DNA of 64,000 nt from Parahaliea mediterranea (GTDB lineage Bacteria; Pseudomonadota; Gammaproteobacteria; Pseudomonadales; Halieaceae), in NCBI RefSeq assembly GCF_003402235.1, contig NZ_QEWO01000005.1, forward strand, positions 248,001 through 312,000, given 5' to 3'. The position numbers and the translations under genes are program-made. The notes under the pieces were generated by a model. That model saw only the letters and a list, made by a program, of their open reading frames with translations, made no database searches and was not told the DNA's origin. Positions 22,585-32,716 of the stretch are shown here, one piece after another; positions within the stretch are counted from its first letter, which is position 1; each line of letters opens with the position of its first letter.

Positions 22585-24363
22585 TTAGCGATCGCCTTCT
22601 GGCGCCTCCCTGAACTGCAGCGACGCCAGCCGTGCATACAGGGGGCTGTCTCGCAGTAGGCTGTCATGTGTCCCGGCGGCCACGACGCGCCCGTTGTCCA
22701 TCACTGCAATCCGGTCGGCATGCAAAATGGTGGACAGGCGGTGGGCGATGATGACGGTGGTGCGGCCGCGCATGAGTTCTTCCAGGGCCTGCTGTACCTG
22801 GTGTTCGCTTTCGGTATCGAGGGCGCTGGTGGCCTCGTCCAGCAGCAGGATGTCCGGGTCGTTGAGGATGGCCCGGGCAATGGCGATGCGCTGGCGCTGG
22901 CCGCCGGACAGGCGCACGCCCTGTTCGCCCAGGTGGCTGGCGTAGCCTTCCGGCAGCTGCTGGATGAAGTCGTGGGCATGGGCGGCGCGGGCGGCGGCAA
23001 AGACTTCCTCGCCGCTGGCCTGTGGCCGGCCGTAGGCAATGTTGTAGCGCACGTCGCCGGTAAACAGGGCCGGCTGCTGGGGCACCAGGGCAATGTGGGC
23101 GCGTAGGTCGTGCAGGCTGAGGTCGCGGATGTCGCGCCCATCCAGGGTGATGCGCCCGGCCTGGGGGTCGTAAAAGCGCTGCAGCAGTTCGAACACGGTG
23201 GACTTGCCCGCGCCGGATGGCCCCACCAGCGCCAGGCTGCGCCCGGCGGGGATGTCGAGGGAAAAGCCATCCAGGGCCGCCTGCGCGGGGCGCGCCGGGT
23301 AGCAGAAGCGCACGTTATCCAGTGCCATGCACGCTGCGTTTACCGCGGTCGCCGCGGCGGGGTCGGGCTGCTCAAGGATGTCGCTGCGGGTACCCAGCAG
23401 TTCCAGCAATCGCTCGGCGGCGCCAGCGGCGCGCTGCAGTTCGCCCCACACTTCTGAAATAGTGGCAAAGCCGGTGCCCACCATGATGGCGTAGAACACA
23501 AAGGCGCCCAGTTCCCCGGGGCTCATGCGGCCGCTGATAACGTCTTGCCCGCCGGTCCACAGCATGGCGGCCAGGCCGCCGAACATCATGGCAATGGCGG
23601 CCACAATCAGCAGGGCGCGCTGGCGGATGCGGCGCCGGGCAATGTCGAAGGCGCGCTCCACTTCGCCGCTGAAGGCGCGGGATTCAAAAGCCTCCTGGGT
23701 GTAGCTCTGCACCACCTTGATGTGCTGGATGATTTCGCCGGCATAGCTGCCCACGCTGGCGATGGAGTCCTGGCTTTTGTTGGACAGGCTGCGCACCCGG
23801 CGGCCGAACAGCAGGATGGGGGTCAGCACGGCGGGTACGCTCACGGCGATGATCAGGCTCAGCTTCAGGTTGGTGATGAACATCATCACCAGCGCGCCGG
23901 TGAGGGTGAGGCTGCTGCGCAGCGCCATGCTGAGGGATGAGCCGATGATGGTTTGCAGCAGGCTGGTGTCGGTGGTCAGGCGCGACATGATTTCGCCGGA
24001 GCGGTTGGTCTCGAAGTAGCCGGGGTGCAGGGTGATGAGGTTGTTAAACACCGCGGTGCGCAGATCGGCGCTGACCCGCTCCCCCAGCCAGGACACCAGA
24101 TAAAAACGTGCAAAGGTGCCCAGTGCCATGGCTCCGGCAATGGAGAGCAACAGGGTGATGGCCGCCGACAGGTCGGCGCTGGTGCCGCCGCCAAAGCCGC
24201 GGTCGATAAGCACCTGGATGCCGCGCCCCAGGGCCAGGGTGGCGCCAGCGGTAAAGATCAGCGCACAGGCCGCACCCACAACGCGCCCGCGGTAGGGGCG
24301 CAAAAACCCCACCAGGGCCAACAGGGGCGAGCGCTGGCCGCTACCGGCCGGCTGCGTCGCCAC
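22585..24363 (-). CDS. MsbA-like ABC exporter (fused permease and ATPase)
   Basis: The 592-residue half-transporter has an N-terminal membrane domain of six helices (to about residue 320) and a C-terminal ATPase domain. The ATPase has Walker A GPSGAGKST, the signature LSGGQRQRIAIARA, Walker B ILLLDEATSALD and the H-loop IAHRLS. It resembles MsbA and other lipid or drug exporters that work as homodimers. The start is GTG at 24363, one base after the tatC gene's last codon region, so it ends the tat operon. The substrate cannot be told from sequence; the lipid A core flippase is usually encoded elsewhere with lpxK. Confidence 0.88.
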   Translation of the reverse strand: MATQPAGSGQRSPLLALVGFLRPYRGRVVGAACALIFTAGATLALGRGIQVLIDRGFGGGTSADLSAAITLLLSIAGAMALGTFARFYLVSWLGERVSADLRTAVFNNLITLHPGYFETNRSGEIMSRLTTDTSLLQTIIGSSLSMALRSSLTLTGALVMMFITNLKLSLIIAVSVPAVLTPILLFGRRVRSLSNKSQDSIASVGSYAGEIIQHIKVVQSYTQEAFESRAFSGEVERAFDIARRRIRQRALLIVAAIAMMFGGLAAMLWTGGQDVISGRMSPGELGAFVFYAIMVGTGFATISEVWGELQRAAGAAERLLELLGTRSDILEQPDPAAATAVNAACMALDNVRFCYPARPAQAALDGFSLDIPAGRSLALVGPSGAGKSTVFELLQRFYDPQAGRITLDGRDIRDLSLHDLRAHIALVPQQPALFTGDVRYNIAYGRPQASGEEVFAAARAAHAHDFIQQLPEGYASHLGEQGVRLSGGQRQRIAIARAILNDPDILLLDEATSALDTESEHQVQQALEELMRGRTTVIIAHRLSTILHADRIAVMDNGRVVAAGTHDSLLRDSPLYARLASLQFREAPEGDR

Positions 24364-24366
24364 GGG

Positions 24367-25134
24367 TCAGGCGCCGTCCTGTTCTGCGGTGTCGGCGGCG
24401 TCCTTGCGGCGTTGCACAAAGCGGCCGAAGAACACGCCCACTTCAAACAGGGCCCACATAGGGATGGCCAGCAGGGACTGGGAGATAACGTCGGGCGGTG
24501 TCAGCAGCATGCCAAACACAAAGCAGCCGACAATGATGTAGGGGCGCTTCTTCACCAACTGGTCTGGTGTGGTGATGCCGGCCCAGATCATCAGCACCGC
24601 GGCGATGGGGATTTCAAAGGCCAGGCCGAAGGCAAAAAACAGCTTGAGCACAAAGTTCAGGTAGCTGTTGATGTCGGTCATGATGGTGATGCCTTCCGGC
24701 GCCACGCTGGCGAAGAAACCGAACACCAGCGGGAACACCACGAAGTAGGCGAAGGCCGCGCCGGCGTAGAACAGGGCCACGCTGGACACCAGCAGCGGAA
24801 TGGCCAGGCGCTTTTCGTGGCGGTACATGCCGGGGGCGATAAAGCTCCACACCTGGTACAGCACGTAGGGAATGGCGCCGAAGATGGCGGTCACCAGGGT
24901 CAGCTTGAAGGGGGTGAGGAAGGGCGAGGCCACTTCGGTGGCGATCATGCCGGCGCCCTCCGGCAGAATGGCCCGCAGGGGCTCCGACACAAAGGTGTAG
25001 ATGTCGTTGGCAAAGGGGAACAGGGCGATAAAGACCACCAGCACCGCCAGGATGGCGCGCAGCAGGCGGTCGCGCAGCTCGGTGAGGTGGGCCACCAGCG
25101 GCAGTGGCTGGTCGTCGATGTCCTGGTTGTTCAT
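24367..25134 (-). CDS. tatC: Sec-independent protein translocase TatC
   Basis: The 255-residue protein has the six helices of TatC and its signature start [16 protein letters not shown]. The conserved FLTPFKLT and YEVWSF-like [17 protein letters not shown] segments follow. TatC is the receptor for twin-arginine signal peptides in the inner membrane and works with TatA and TatB, encoded immediately upstream. ATG 25134 overlaps the tatB stop by four bases. A charged C-terminal tail ([14 protein letters not shown]) faces the cytoplasm. Confidence 0.95.
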   Translation of the reverse strand: MNNQDIDDQPLPLVAHLTELRDRLLRAILAVLVVFIALFPFANDIYTFVSEPLRAILPEGAGMIATEVASPFLTPFKLTLVTAIFGAIPYVLYQVWSFIAPGMYRHEKRLAIPLLVSSVALFYAGAAFAYFVVFPLVFGFFASVAPEGITIMTDINSYLNFVLKLFFAFGLAFEIPIAAVLMIWAGITTPDQLVKKRPYIIVGCFVFGMLLTPPDVISQSLLAIPMWALFEVGVFFGRFVQRRKDAADTAEQDGA

Positions 25135-25460
25135 TCCCGCGGGGTTCCGGGCTTGTGGGGCGGTGTTTCGGCGGCCGGGGCGTTCAGTTCGCTTTCCGCT
25201 TTGTCGACGGCGTCGTCCACCTGCTGTTTGAGCTTGCTGACTTCGCCGCTCACCTGTTCGCGGGTCTGCTTGAGTTCCTGCATCACGGCGTCGTTGTGCA
25301 GCTCCTGCTCCACTTCCCGGCGGATGTCATTGAAGCTGCGCTTGATGCGCCGCAAATACACGGCGCCGGTGCGTACCGCGCCGGGCAATCGCTCTGGCCC
25401 GATCACCAGCAGTGCCACGATGGCGATCAGGATCAGCTCAAGAAAGCCGATATCAAACAC
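25131..25460 (-). CDS. tatB: Sec-independent protein translocase TatB
   Basis: The 109-residue protein begins [26 protein letters not shown], the typical TatB membrane helix with the hinge GPERLP, followed by an amphipathic helix and a long charged, probably coiled region. TatB forms the substrate-binding complex with TatC. It lies three bases after tatA and overlaps tatC. The C-terminal tail is Pro- and Glu-rich, as is normal for the family. Confidence 0.94.
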   Translation of the reverse strand: MFDIGFLELILIAIVALLVIGPERLPGAVRTGAVYLRRIKRSFNDIRREVEQELHNDAVMQELKQTREQVSGEVSKLKQQVDDAVDKAESELNAPAAETPPHKPGTPRE

Positions 25461-25463
25461 CGA

Positions 25464-25694
25464 TTACTTCTCTTTGTTCTCGCCCTGCTCGCCGGCCGGC
25501 TCGGCGTCGGTCGGGTCCGCCGGGTCGGCCGGCTTTTTGTCGGCCTCGTCTTCGTCCTTCAGGCTGCTGCGAAAGCCCTTGACGGCGCTGCCCAGGTCGC
25601 TGCCCAGATTGCGCAGGCGCTTGGTGCCAAACAGCATGATCACGATGGCCAGAATAATCAGCAGTTGCCAGACACTGATGCCGCCTATACCCAT
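25464..25694 (-). CDS. tatA: Sec-independent protein translocase TatA
   Basis: The 76-residue protein has the N-terminal helix [30 protein letters not shown] with the FGTKRL hinge typical of TatA, then the amphipathic helix ([13 protein letters not shown]) and an acidic tail. TatA oligomers make the transport path for folded proteins. It starts the tatABC set, 31 bases after hisE on the same strand; the order hisI-hisE-tatA-tatB-tatC is common in gammaproteobacteria. Confidence 0.94.
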   Translation of the reverse strand: MGIGGISVWQLLIILAIVIMLFGTKRLRNLGSDLGSAVKGFRSSLKDEDEADKKPADPADPTDAEPAGEQGENKEK

Positions 25695-25725
25695 GCTCTT
25701 CTCCTCGGTGTGTTGTCAGGTGTTG

Positions 25726-26109
25726 CTACGATTTGTTGTGTTGCCGGGCGGCTTTTTCCGCCAGCCCGGACAGCCCGAAGCGCTGCTGCAGGCAGTCCAG
25801 CACTTCCCGGCTGGACAGCTCCAGGTGCGACAGCATAACCAGGCTGTGAAACCACAGGTCGGCCACTTCGCCCACCAGCGCCTGGCGCTCGTCGTCGTTG
25901 CTGTTGCTGCCAGCGTCTGCATCCTTGGCGGCGAGAATGACCTCGGTGGCCTCCTCGCCGATTTTCTCCAGAATCTTGTTCAGCCCCTTGTGGTGCAGGC
26001 TGGCCACGTAGGACGCCGCCGGGTCGCCACCTTTGCGCGCGGCCAGTGTGGCGTCCAATTGTTGCAGCACATCCGGCTGTGCGGCGCGGTTGTCGGGCGG
26101 TGTGCTCAT
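25726..26109 (-). CDS. hisE: Phosphoribosyl-ATP pyrophosphatase
   Basis: The 127-residue protein performs the second step of histidine biosynthesis, releasing pyrophosphate from phosphoribosyl-ATP. It has the all-alpha NTP-pyrophosphohydrolase motifs [22 protein letters not shown] and [13 protein letters not shown], with the metal-binding Glu/Asp residues intact. It overlaps the hisI stop by one base, so the two successive enzymes are made together as separate proteins rather than the HisIE fusion found in enterics. The N-terminus is slightly extended by a polar segment. Confidence 0.94.
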   Translation of the reverse strand: MSTPPDNRAAQPDVLQQLDATLAARKGGDPAASYVASLHHKGLNKILEKIGEEATEVILAAKDADAGSNSNDDERQALVGEVADLWFHSLVMLSHLELSSREVLDCLQQRFGLSGLAEKAARQHNKS

Positions 26110-26531
26110 CAGGGCTTACCGTACAGGGCCTTGGGGTCTTTCAATACCGGGTCGGTGACCCGCCACTCGCCGTTTTCCAGGCGCTGGTAGAAGCAGCTGC
26201 GGCGCCCGGTGTGACAGGCTATGTCGCCCACCTGTTCCACCTTCATCAGCACGGTATCGGCGTCGCAGTCGATGCGCAGTTCCTTCAGGTGCTGCACGTT
26301 GCCGGATTCCTCGCCCTTGCGCCACAGGGCGGCGCGGGAGCGCGACCAGTAGATGGCGCGGGCTTCGCGCACCGTGAGCTCCAGGGCCTCGCGGTTCATC
26401 CAGGCCAGCATCAGAACCTCGCCGGTCTGCCAGTCCTGGGCGATGGCGGGCACCAGGCCCTGCTCGTTCCAGTTCAGCGCGGCGGCTTGTGCGGATATGT
26501 CATTCATAGCTTGCTTCCAGTGGCCGGGCAT
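26109..26531 (-). CDS. hisI: Phosphoribosyl-AMP cyclohydrolase
   Basis: The 140-residue protein catalyses the third step of histidine biosynthesis, opening the purine ring of phosphoribosyl-AMP. Visible family elements are [43 protein letters not shown] and the metal site [13 protein letters not shown] with [10 protein letters not shown], where the Asp triplet binds magnesium and the cysteines zinc. The ATG at 26531 follows ubiB by about 40 bases. The partner hisE is next on the same strand. Confidence 0.95.
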   Translation of the reverse strand: MPGHWKQAMNDISAQAAALNWNEQGLVPAIAQDWQTGEVLMLAWMNREALELTVREARAIYWSRSRAALWRKGEESGNVQHLKELRIDCDADTVLMKVEQVGDIACHTGRRSCFYQRLENGEWRVTDPVLKDPKALYGKP

Positions 26532-26571
26532 TATGGCACAGGGGGGGCTGGCTGTCCGAGTGGGGCCGCGC

Positions 26572-28233
26572 TCAGCGGTCTGAATTGCGTGGCCAGGCTA
26601 GGGCCAGGGCGGCAAGCCCCAGCAGCCAGCTCACCGGCGGTGCATCGCCCAGCAACTGCCGGCCTTCGGGCCAGGCCAGCAGGGCCGCACTGGCGCAGGC
26701 CACGGCCGCCAGCAGGTGGCGCCGGCGGCGGCTGACAAGGCGCTGTTGCTGCGCCTGCAGGGCCTTCACCTGTTGCTGCTGGCGGGCCAGCTGGCGCTCG
26801 GTATCGCGCGATTGCTGCAGGTTGTCCATGACCGCATCGGGCAGGGCCGGCAGCTGCTCCAGCCAGGAGGGCGCGTGGCGCTGCAGGCGCTTGAGCATGG
26901 ACTGGGGCGAATAGCGCTCGGTAACCCAGCGCTCCAGATAGGGCTGGGCGGTGTCCCACAGGTTCAGCGCCGGGTAGAGCACCCGGCCCAGGCCCTCGAT
27001 ATTGAGCATGGTCTTTTGCAGCAGCACCAGGGAGGGCTGCACTTCCATGTCGAAGCGGCGCGCGGTGTGGAACAGGTAGATCAGTAGCTGGCCGAAGGAA
27101 ATTTCGCTGATGGGGCGCTCGAACACTGGCTCGCACACCGCCCGCATGGCGGATTCAAAATCCTGCACGCGGGTGTGGGGCGGCACCCAGCCGCATTCCA
27201 CGTGCAGTTGGGCGCACTCGTGGTAGTCGCGGTGGAAGATGGCCAGCAGGTTGCGCGCCAGGTAGTACTGGTCGGAATCCGACAGGCTGCCGATGATGGC
27301 GCAGTCCACGGCGATGTAGGTGGGGTCGGCCGGGTCGGTGGCGTCAACAAAAATGTTGCCCGGGTGCATGTCGGCGTGGAAGAAACTGTCGCGAAACACC
27401 TGGGTGAAGAAAATCTCCACGCCGCGCTCGGCCAGCAGTTTCAGGTCCACCCCGCGCTCGCGCAGGGTGGCCATGTCGGTGACCGGAATGCCGCTGATGC
27501 GCTCCATGGTGCACACCTCGCGGCAGGTGTAGTCCCAGTACACCTGGGGAATGTACACCAGCGGGCTGTCTTCCCAGTTGCGCCGCAGCTGCGAGGCGTT
27601 GGCCGCTTCGCGGCCGAGGTCCAGTTCGTCGAGGATGGTGATCTCGTAGTCGGCGATCACCTCCACCGGGCGCAGGCGGCGCCCGTCCGGCAGGTAGCGG
27701 TCCACCAGCCGGGCCAGGGTGTAGAGCAGGGCCAGGTCCTGGCGGATGACCGGCTCGATGTCTGGGCGCACCACCTTCACCACCACCGCCTCGCCGCTGT
27801 GCAGGGTGGCGGCGTGCACCTGGGCCACCGAGGCGGAGGCCATCGGCTTGGCCTCGAAGCGGGCGAACAGCTCGCCAACCGGCTTGCCCAGCGCCCGTTC
27901 GATAATCGCCACCGACTGGGATTCGCTGAAGGGCGGCACATCGTCCTGCAGCTTGGCCAGTTCGTCGGCGAGATCCGGCGGCAGCAGGTCGCGGCGGGTG
28001 GACAGCATCTGCCCGAACTTGATGAACACCGGGCCGAGTTCTTCCAGCGCCTGGCGCAGGCGCACGCCGCGGCCCTGTGTGGGCGCTGGGCCCAGGCGCC
28101 AGGGCGACAGGCGGAAGGCCAGGCGCAGCCAGGGGGGCAGGGTGTCGGCTTCAAAGAAGGTGTCCAGCCGGTGGCGGCCGGCCACGTGCAGGATTTTCGC
28201 CAGCCGGCGGCCGCGGGAGAAGGTAAAGCTCAT
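26572..28233 (-). CDS. ubiB: UbiB, ABC1/ADCK-type kinase-like ubiquinone biosynthesis protein
   Basis: The 553-residue protein has the ABC1/ADCK atypical kinase signature. [21 protein letters not shown] is the invariant KxGQ motif, followed by an alanine-rich nucleotide loop ([13 protein letters not shown]), VKVVRP and the catalytic DMHPGNIF. Two hydrophobic helices at the C-terminus (about 505-545) anchor it in the inner membrane. UbiB is an ATPase needed for ubiquinone synthesis, probably handling lipid precursors. Its ATG overlaps the ubiJ stop. The order ubiE-ubiJ-ubiB is strongly conserved. Confidence 0.94.
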   Translation of the reverse strand: MSFTFSRGRRLAKILHVAGRHRLDTFFEADTLPPWLRLAFRLSPWRLGPAPTQGRGVRLRQALEELGPVFIKFGQMLSTRRDLLPPDLADELAKLQDDVPPFSESQSVAIIERALGKPVGELFARFEAKPMASASVAQVHAATLHSGEAVVVKVVRPDIEPVIRQDLALLYTLARLVDRYLPDGRRLRPVEVIADYEITILDELDLGREAANASQLRRNWEDSPLVYIPQVYWDYTCREVCTMERISGIPVTDMATLRERGVDLKLLAERGVEIFFTQVFRDSFFHADMHPGNIFVDATDPADPTYIAVDCAIIGSLSDSDQYYLARNLLAIFHRDYHECAQLHVECGWVPPHTRVQDFESAMRAVCEPVFERPISEISFGQLLIYLFHTARRFDMEVQPSLVLLQKTMLNIEGLGRVLYPALNLWDTAQPYLERWVTERYSPQSMLKRLQRHAPSWLEQLPALPDAVMDNLQQSRDTERQLARQQQQVKALQAQQQRLVSRRRRHLLAAVACASAALLAWPEGRQLLGDAPPVSWLLGLAALALAWPRNSDR

Positions 28234-28862
28234 GGCTTGAGGCGCTCTACCCGGGCCCGCAGGCGGGCGAGCCTCGCCGCCAGGCGCTCGCTGCGCTCGG
28301 CGAGGGCGCCGACATCGCGGTAGAAGTCTTCCAGCTCCAGTCGCGGCGGGCTCAGGCGCGCCTCTTCGTGGATGAACTCCTCCAACTGCCGTTCCAGGCT
28401 TTTGTGGGCCATGCGCCCGTAGCTGAAGGCGCCGCGAAAGGCCTCTGCCAGCTGGTGGCCGGCCACATCGCCCAGGGTGTCCACCAGCGGGGCCTCCCAG
28501 TCCAGCTCCAGCCCGGCGAGTATTTTTTGCAGTTCAATCAGCGGCGCGCTGTCACCCTCCAGGGTGAGGTTGCCGTTGATCAGGGCGGCGGTGGGGTCGG
28601 CGGCGGTGGCCAGTTCCGCGAAATCGGCGGCCTGGCCGCGCACGGCGGTGGTGACCTTGCCTTCCCAGTGGCCGGCCAGGTTCACGCCATCGGCCGCCGG
28701 CAGCAGAAAGGCGCGAAAGGGCGGCGAGGTGCAGTCCAGGGAAAACACGCAGCCCTCCAGCCGGCCGAGCTGTTCGCCGCTGCGCGAATCCAGCGCCAGG
28801 GCGCGATTGACCGCACCCTCCAGTGCGGCCAGCGCCGCGGTGTGCAGGGTGGGGTCGGGCAT
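28230..28862 (-). CDS. ubiJ: UbiJ, SCP2-domain ubiquinone biosynthesis accessory factor
   Basis: The 210-residue protein contains an SCP2 lipid-binding domain (residues ~20-115, with [20 protein letters not shown] and [13 protein letters not shown]), then a helical region and a C-terminal coiled coil rich in Arg and Glu ([21 protein letters not shown]). UbiJ binds hydrophobic ubiquinone intermediates and, with UbiK, organises the soluble Ubi complex. It overlaps ubiB by four bases and shares a base with ubiE, so the three are coupled. Confidence 0.9.
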   Translation of the reverse strand: MPDPTLHTAALAALEGAVNRALALDSRSGEQLGRLEGCVFSLDCTSPPFRAFLLPAADGVNLAGHWEGKVTTAVRGQAADFAELATAADPTAALINGNLTLEGDSAPLIELQKILAGLELDWEAPLVDTLGDVAGHQLAEAFRGAFSYGRMAHKSLERQLEEFIHEEARLSPPRLELEDFYRDVGALAERSERLAARLARLRARVERLKP

Positions 28863-29611
28863 CAGGCCTTGATGCCCCGGTGCAGGGCGACGATGCCGCC
28901 GGTCATGTTGTGGTATTCCACGGCGCTGAAGCCGACGTCTTCCATCATCTGCTTCAGGGTGTCCTGGTCGGGGTGTACGCGAATGGACTCCGCTAGGTAC
29001 TGGTAGCTCTCGCTGTCGCCGGCCACCAGCTGGCCCATTTTGGGCAGCACATTGAAGGAGTAGGCGTCGTAGGCTTTGCCCAGCAGCTCGTTGCGGGGTT
29101 TGGAGAATTCCAGCACCAGCAGGCGGCCGCCGGGCTTGAGCACCCGCAGCATGGCGCGCAGGGCCAGGTCCTTGTCGGTGACGTTGCGCAGGCCGAAGGC
29201 GATGGTCACGCAGTCAAAGCTGTCGTCAGGGAAGGGCAGGTACTGGGCGTCGGCCTGTACGTAGTCGATGTTGCCGAGGTTGCCGCCGTCGATCAGCTTG
29301 TCGCGGCCGACTTTGAGCATGGAGTCGTTGATGTCCGCCAGCACCACCCGGCCGTCGGTGCCCACCATGCGGCTGAAGCGGGCGGCCAGGTCGCCGGTGC
29401 CGCCGGCGATGTCGAGCACGCTGTTGCCGCGGCGCACGCCAGACAGCTCGATGGTAAAGCGCTTCCAGATGCGGTGGATGCCACCGGACATCAGGTCGTT
29501 CATCAGGTCGTAGCGGGCGGCCACCGAGTGGAACACGCCAGCCACCAGCCCGGCCTTGGCGTCCTTCTCCACTTCTTTGTAGCCGAAGTGGGTGGTCTGC
29601 TTGTCGCTCAT
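28862..29611 (-). CDS. ubiE: Ubiquinone/menaquinone C-methyltransferase UbiE
   Basis: The 249-residue SAM-dependent enzyme methylates the ring carbon of demethoxyubiquinol (or demethylmenaquinol). It begins [38 protein letters not shown], the standard UbiE N-terminus, and has the SAM-binding [12 protein letters not shown], an acidic strand end (LADIND) and [17 protein letters not shown]-like block. It is the first gene of the ubiE-ubiJ-ubiB-hisI-hisE-tat series and probably starts that operon; a gap of about 60 bases separates it from the DUF971 gene upstream. Confidence 0.96.
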   Translation of the reverse strand: MSDKQTTHFGYKEVEKDAKAGLVAGVFHSVAARYDLMNDLMSGGIHRIWKRFTIELSGVRRGNSVLDIAGGTGDLAARFSRMVGTDGRVVLADINDSMLKVGRDKLIDGGNLGNIDYVQADAQYLPFPDDSFDCVTIAFGLRNVTDKDLALRAMLRVLKPGGRLLVLEFSKPRNELLGKAYDAYSFNVLPKMGQLVAGDSESYQYLAESIRVHPDQDTLKQMMEDVGFSAVEYHNMTGGIVALHRGIKA

Positions 29612-29669
29612 GGGCCCTCCGCCCGTCGGTCACTGGGGGCGCATTGTAGCGCGTTCGCTCGGGCCGGTG

Positions 29670-30065
29670 TCAGCCCGGATCGAACTTCAGCACCTGCACC
29701 TCCGGGTCGCGGCTGCCGCCCTCGGCCTGCAGGCGCCGCAGGTAGTCTTGCCAGCGGGCCTGATGCTCGGTGGCCAGCTGGTAGAGGTAGTCCCAGCTGT
29801 ACAGGCCGGTATCGTGGCCGTCGTCGAAGAACAGCTGCACGGCGTAGTGGCCCACCGGTTTGACGCCGGTGATGTTCACCTTGAGCTTGCCGGTCTGCAG
29901 CACTTCCTGGCCTTCGCCGTGGCCGCGCACTTCCGCCGAGGGCGAGTAGACACGCAGGTACTCGCAGGGCAGGGCGTAGCGGTTGCCGTCGGCGTACACC
30001 AACTCCAGTGTCCGCGACTTGCGGTGCAGTTTGACGTCGGTGGGGCGCGGGGCGTCGCTGTTCAT
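29670..30065 (-). CDS. DUF971 domain protein
   Basis: The 131-residue protein (from ATG 30065) belongs to the DUF971 family, related to the N-terminal domain of gamma-butyrobetaine hydroxylase. Recognisable parts are LHRKSRTLELVYADG, LPCEYLRVYSPSAEV, GVKPVGHYAVQLFFDDGHDTGLYSWDYLYQLA. Its role is unknown. Some relatives bind iron-sulfur clusters or assist Fe-S proteins, but that is not shown here. It follows hslU, an association conserved in Pseudomonas. A TTG start at 30092 would add nine residues; ATG 30065 matches family length better. Confidence 0.82.
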   Translation of the reverse strand: MNSDAPRPTDVKLHRKSRTLELVYADGNRYALPCEYLRVYSPSAEVRGHGEGQEVLQTGKLKVNITGVKPVGHYAVQLFFDDGHDTGLYSWDYLYQLATEHQARWQDYLRRLQAEGGSRDPEVQVLKFDPG

Positions 30066-30115
30066 CGGGGGCTCAACGTAAGCAGGGCTCAACTTAACCA
30101 GGGCTCAAAAGCGGC

Positions 30116-31444
30116 TCAGAGAATAAAGCGCGACAGGTCTTCGTCGGCGGACAGGGCCTGCAACTGGCCGTCCACGTAGGCCGCGTCGATCACCAGTTCG
30201 TCGCTGCCAAGGCCGGCATCGGCTGCGCCGTAGGAGGCCTCTTCCAGCAGGCGCTCCATGATGGTGTGCAGGCGGCGCGCGCCGATGTTCTCGGTTTTCT
30301 CGTTCACCTGCCAGGCGGTTTCGGCGATGCGGCGAATACCGTCTTCGGTAAAGCGCAGGGTCAGGCCCTCGGTGGCCAGCAGCTCGGTGTACTGCTCGGT
30401 GAGCGAGGCCCGGGGCTCGGTGAGAATGCGCTCGAAGTCATCCGGCCCCAGGGCTTCCAGCTCCACCCGGATCGGCAGGCGGCCCTGCAGCTCGGGTATC
30501 AGGTCCGAGGGCTTGGCCAGGTGGAAGGCGCCGCTGGCGATGAACAGGATGTGGTCGGTCTTGATCATGCCGTGCTTGGTGCTCACGGTGGAGCCCTCGA
30601 TCAGCGGCAGCAGGTCGCGCTGCACGCCCTCGCGGGACACGTCGGCGCCGGCGCCCTCAGAGCGCTTGGCAACCTTGTCGATCTCGTCGATGAAGACTAT
30701 GCCGTTCTGCTCGGCCGCCTCGATGGCTTTCTGCTTGAGGTCGTCCTCGTTGACCAGTTTGGCGGCCTCCTCGTCGGTGAGGGCCTCGAAGGCGGCCTTC
30801 ACGCTCATGCGCCGGGTTTTGCTCTGCTGCCTGGACATGTTGGCGAACATGCTCTGCAACTGGTTGGTCATCTCTTCCATGCCGGGGGGCGCCATGATCT
30901 CCACGCCGGCGCCGGCATTGCTGAGCTGTACCTCCACTTCCTTCTCGTCCAGCTCGCCCTCGCGCAGCTTTTTGCGCAGCAGCTGGCGGGTGCTGTTGGC
31001 GTTGGTTTCGCTCTGCTCGGCGTCGCGGGCCGGCGGCAGGAGGATGTCCAGCACCCGTTCCTCGGCGGCTTCCTCGGCGCGAAAGCGCACCCGCTGCATG
31101 GCCTGTTCGCGGTACATCTTGATGGCCATGTCGGCCAGGTCGCGAACGATGGATTCCACATCGCGGCCCACATAGCCCACCTCGGTGAACTTGGTGGCCT
31201 CTACCTTGACGAAGGGGGCGTTGGCGAGCTTTGCCAGGCGGCGGGCAATCTCGGTCTTGCCGACCCCGGTGGGGCCGATCATCAGAATGTTCTTGGGGGT
31301 GATCTCGGCGCGCAGGTCGTCGTTCAGCTGCATGCGGCGCCAGCGGTTGCGCAGGGCGATGGCCACGGCGCGCTTGGCGTCCTGCTGGCCGATGATGTGG
31401 CGGTCGAGTTCGGAGACGATCTCGCGGGGGGTCATGTTGGACAT
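30116..31444 (-). CDS. hslU: ATP-dependent protease ATPase subunit HslU
   Basis: The 442-residue AAA+ unfoldase has Walker [16 protein letters not shown], Walker [11 protein letters not shown], and the pore-loop and sensor segments typical of HslU, including GYVGRDVES and the C-terminal RFIL tail that inserts into HslV. It unfolds damaged or regulatory proteins and feeds them to the HslV peptidase, encoded two bases upstream. Length equals E. coli HslU. The inserted I-domain (about residues 110-230) is present. Confidence 0.96.
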   Translation of the reverse strand: MSNMTPREIVSELDRHIIGQQDAKRAVAIALRNRWRRMQLNDDLRAEITPKNILMIGPTGVGKTEIARRLAKLANAPFVKVEATKFTEVGYVGRDVESIVRDLADMAIKMYREQAMQRVRFRAEEAAEERVLDILLPPARDAEQSETNANSTRQLLRKKLREGELDEKEVEVQLSNAGAGVEIMAPPGMEEMTNQLQSMFANMSRQQSKTRRMSVKAAFEALTDEEAAKLVNEDDLKQKAIEAAEQNGIVFIDEIDKVAKRSEGAGADVSREGVQRDLLPLIEGSTVSTKHGMIKTDHILFIASGAFHLAKPSDLIPELQGRLPIRVELEALGPDDFERILTEPRASLTEQYTELLATEGLTLRFTEDGIRRIAETAWQVNEKTENIGARRLHTIMERLLEEASYGAADAGLGSDELVIDAAYVDGQLQALSADEDLSRFIL

Positions 31445-31446
31445 AG

Positions 31447-31986
31447 TCAGAAGTCGAGCTGCTCGATGGTCTGGTTGTGGTTGGTGTAGATGCAGATATC
31501 GCCGGCAATGGCCAGGCCCTTCTCTACAATCTCGCGGGCAGGCAGGTCGGTGTTGTCGAGCAGGGCGCGGGCCGCGCTCTGGGCAAAGGGGCCGCCGGAA
31601 CCGATGGCGATCAGGTTGTCCTCCGGCTCGATCACATCGCCGTTGCCGGTGATGATGAGGGAGGTTTCCTTGTCGGCCACCGCCAGCAGGGCCTCCAGCT
31701 GGCGCAGGGAGCGTTCGGTGCGCCAGGCCTTGGCCAGCTCCACCGCGGCGCGCACCAGGTGGCCCTGGTGTTTGTCGAGCTGGGCTTCAAACAGTTCGAA
31801 CAGGGTGAAGGCATCGGCGGTGCCGCCGGCAAACCCGGCCAGCACTGCGCCCTTGTGCAGGCGGCGCACCTTGCGGGCGTTGCCCTTCATCACGGTGTTG
31901 CCCATGGAGACCTGGCCGTCCCCGCCGATCACCACTGAATTGCCCCGGCGAACGGAAAGGATGGTGGTGCCTCTGTACTGTTCCAC
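31447..31986 (-). CDS. hslV: ATP-dependent protease peptidase subunit HslV
   Basis: The 179-residue protein is the proteasome-beta-like peptidase of the HslUV complex. [25 protein letters not shown] shows the nucleophilic Thr, residue 7 here, after a six-residue propeptide MEQYRG rather than the single Met of E. coli. Lys (KGNARKVRR) and the [15 protein letters not shown] block are present. The longer propeptide resembles that in betaproteobacteria and needs trimming for activity. hslU follows two bases later. Confidence 0.95.
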   Translation of the reverse strand: MEQYRGTTILSVRRGNSVVIGGDGQVSMGNTVMKGNARKVRRLHKGAVLAGFAGGTADAFTLFELFEAQLDKHQGHLVRAAVELAKAWRTERSLRQLEALLAVADKETSLIITGNGDVIEPEDNLIAIGSGGPFAQSAARALLDNTDLPAREIVEKGLAIAGDICIYTNHNQTIEQLDF

Positions 31987-32122
31987 AATGGATCTCCTGT
32001 CTGCGTTGGGGGGTTATGGGGGTGGATGCGCCGGATTCAAGGCGCGCGGCGCGGGGTTCGCGCTTCGCGTAGCCAGCGCCCTGGCGAACACCGCGCGCGT
32101 TACAGCGCGCTGTGCCCGGGTG

Positions 32123-32716
32123 CTAGCCCTCGCGCTTTAGCAGCAGGGTGTCGATGTCCTGCCCGGCGGTCAGGCTGCGGGCCTTGGCCATTTTGCTGCG
32201 CGAGTCGAAGGGGCCCACGAACACGCGGAACCAGCGGCCGTTGTCGGCGCTGGATTCCTCGATGCGCGGCTCCAGGCCCAGCAGCAGCAACTCGGCCCGG
32301 CGCCGGTCGGCGTCTTCGCGCTGGCGGAAGGAGCCGGCCTGCAACAGGTAGACCTCCTTGCGGTTGCTGCTGGTGGCGCGCGGCTGGGCCACCTCTGCCG
32401 GTTCGACGTCCACGTCGATGGTTTGTTCCGGCAGCACGGTATAGAAGTCAAAGCGCGGTTTGGGCGGTGTCTGGGGGGCGGCCTTGGCGCTGGGCTCAGG
32501 AGCGGGCTCGGCGCCTTCGTCACCGGGCGCCGGTGGCAGGGTTACCAGGTAGAGCGCCAGGCAGCCCACCACGCCGCTCAGCACGCCGGCGCCGTACCAG
32601 CGCCACACCCGCGGCTGCTTGCTGCTGGCGGTGCTGCGCCGGCTGGCGGCGGGTTTGCGCGAGCCGCCCCGCGCCGAGCTGCGGGAACCGCCCCTGGAGG
32701 AATAATCCCTGGCCAT
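32123..32716 (-). CDS. SPOR-domain membrane protein (FtsN-like)
   Basis: The 197-residue protein has a short basic cytoplasmic start, one membrane helix at about residues 42-60 (GAGVLSGVVGCLALYLVTL), a Pro/Ala-rich periplasmic linker, and a C-terminal SPOR domain of about 75 residues (YLLQAGSFRQREDADRRRAELLLLG, WFRVFVGPFDS). SPOR domains bind denuded peptidoglycan at the division septum. The position between argS and hslV is the one occupied by an FtsN-like gene in Pseudomonas, but whether it is the essential FtsN is not certain. Confidence 0.85.
   Translation of the reverse strand: MARDYSSRGGSRSSARGGSRKPAASRRSTASSKQPRVWRWYGAGVLSGVVGCLALYLVTLPPAPGDEGAEPAPEPSAKAAPQTPPKPRFDFYTVLPEQTIDVDVEPAEVAQPRATSSNRKEVYLLQAGSFRQREDADRRRAELLLLGLEPRIEESSADNGRWFRVFVGPFDSRSKMAKARSLTAGQDIDTLLLKREG

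Noticed and set aside
23953-26190. A 745-codon plus-strand open frame
   Set aside because: It is antisense to the ABC exporter, tatCBA and hisE, all of which are strongly supported; its low-complexity composition fits a shadow frame.
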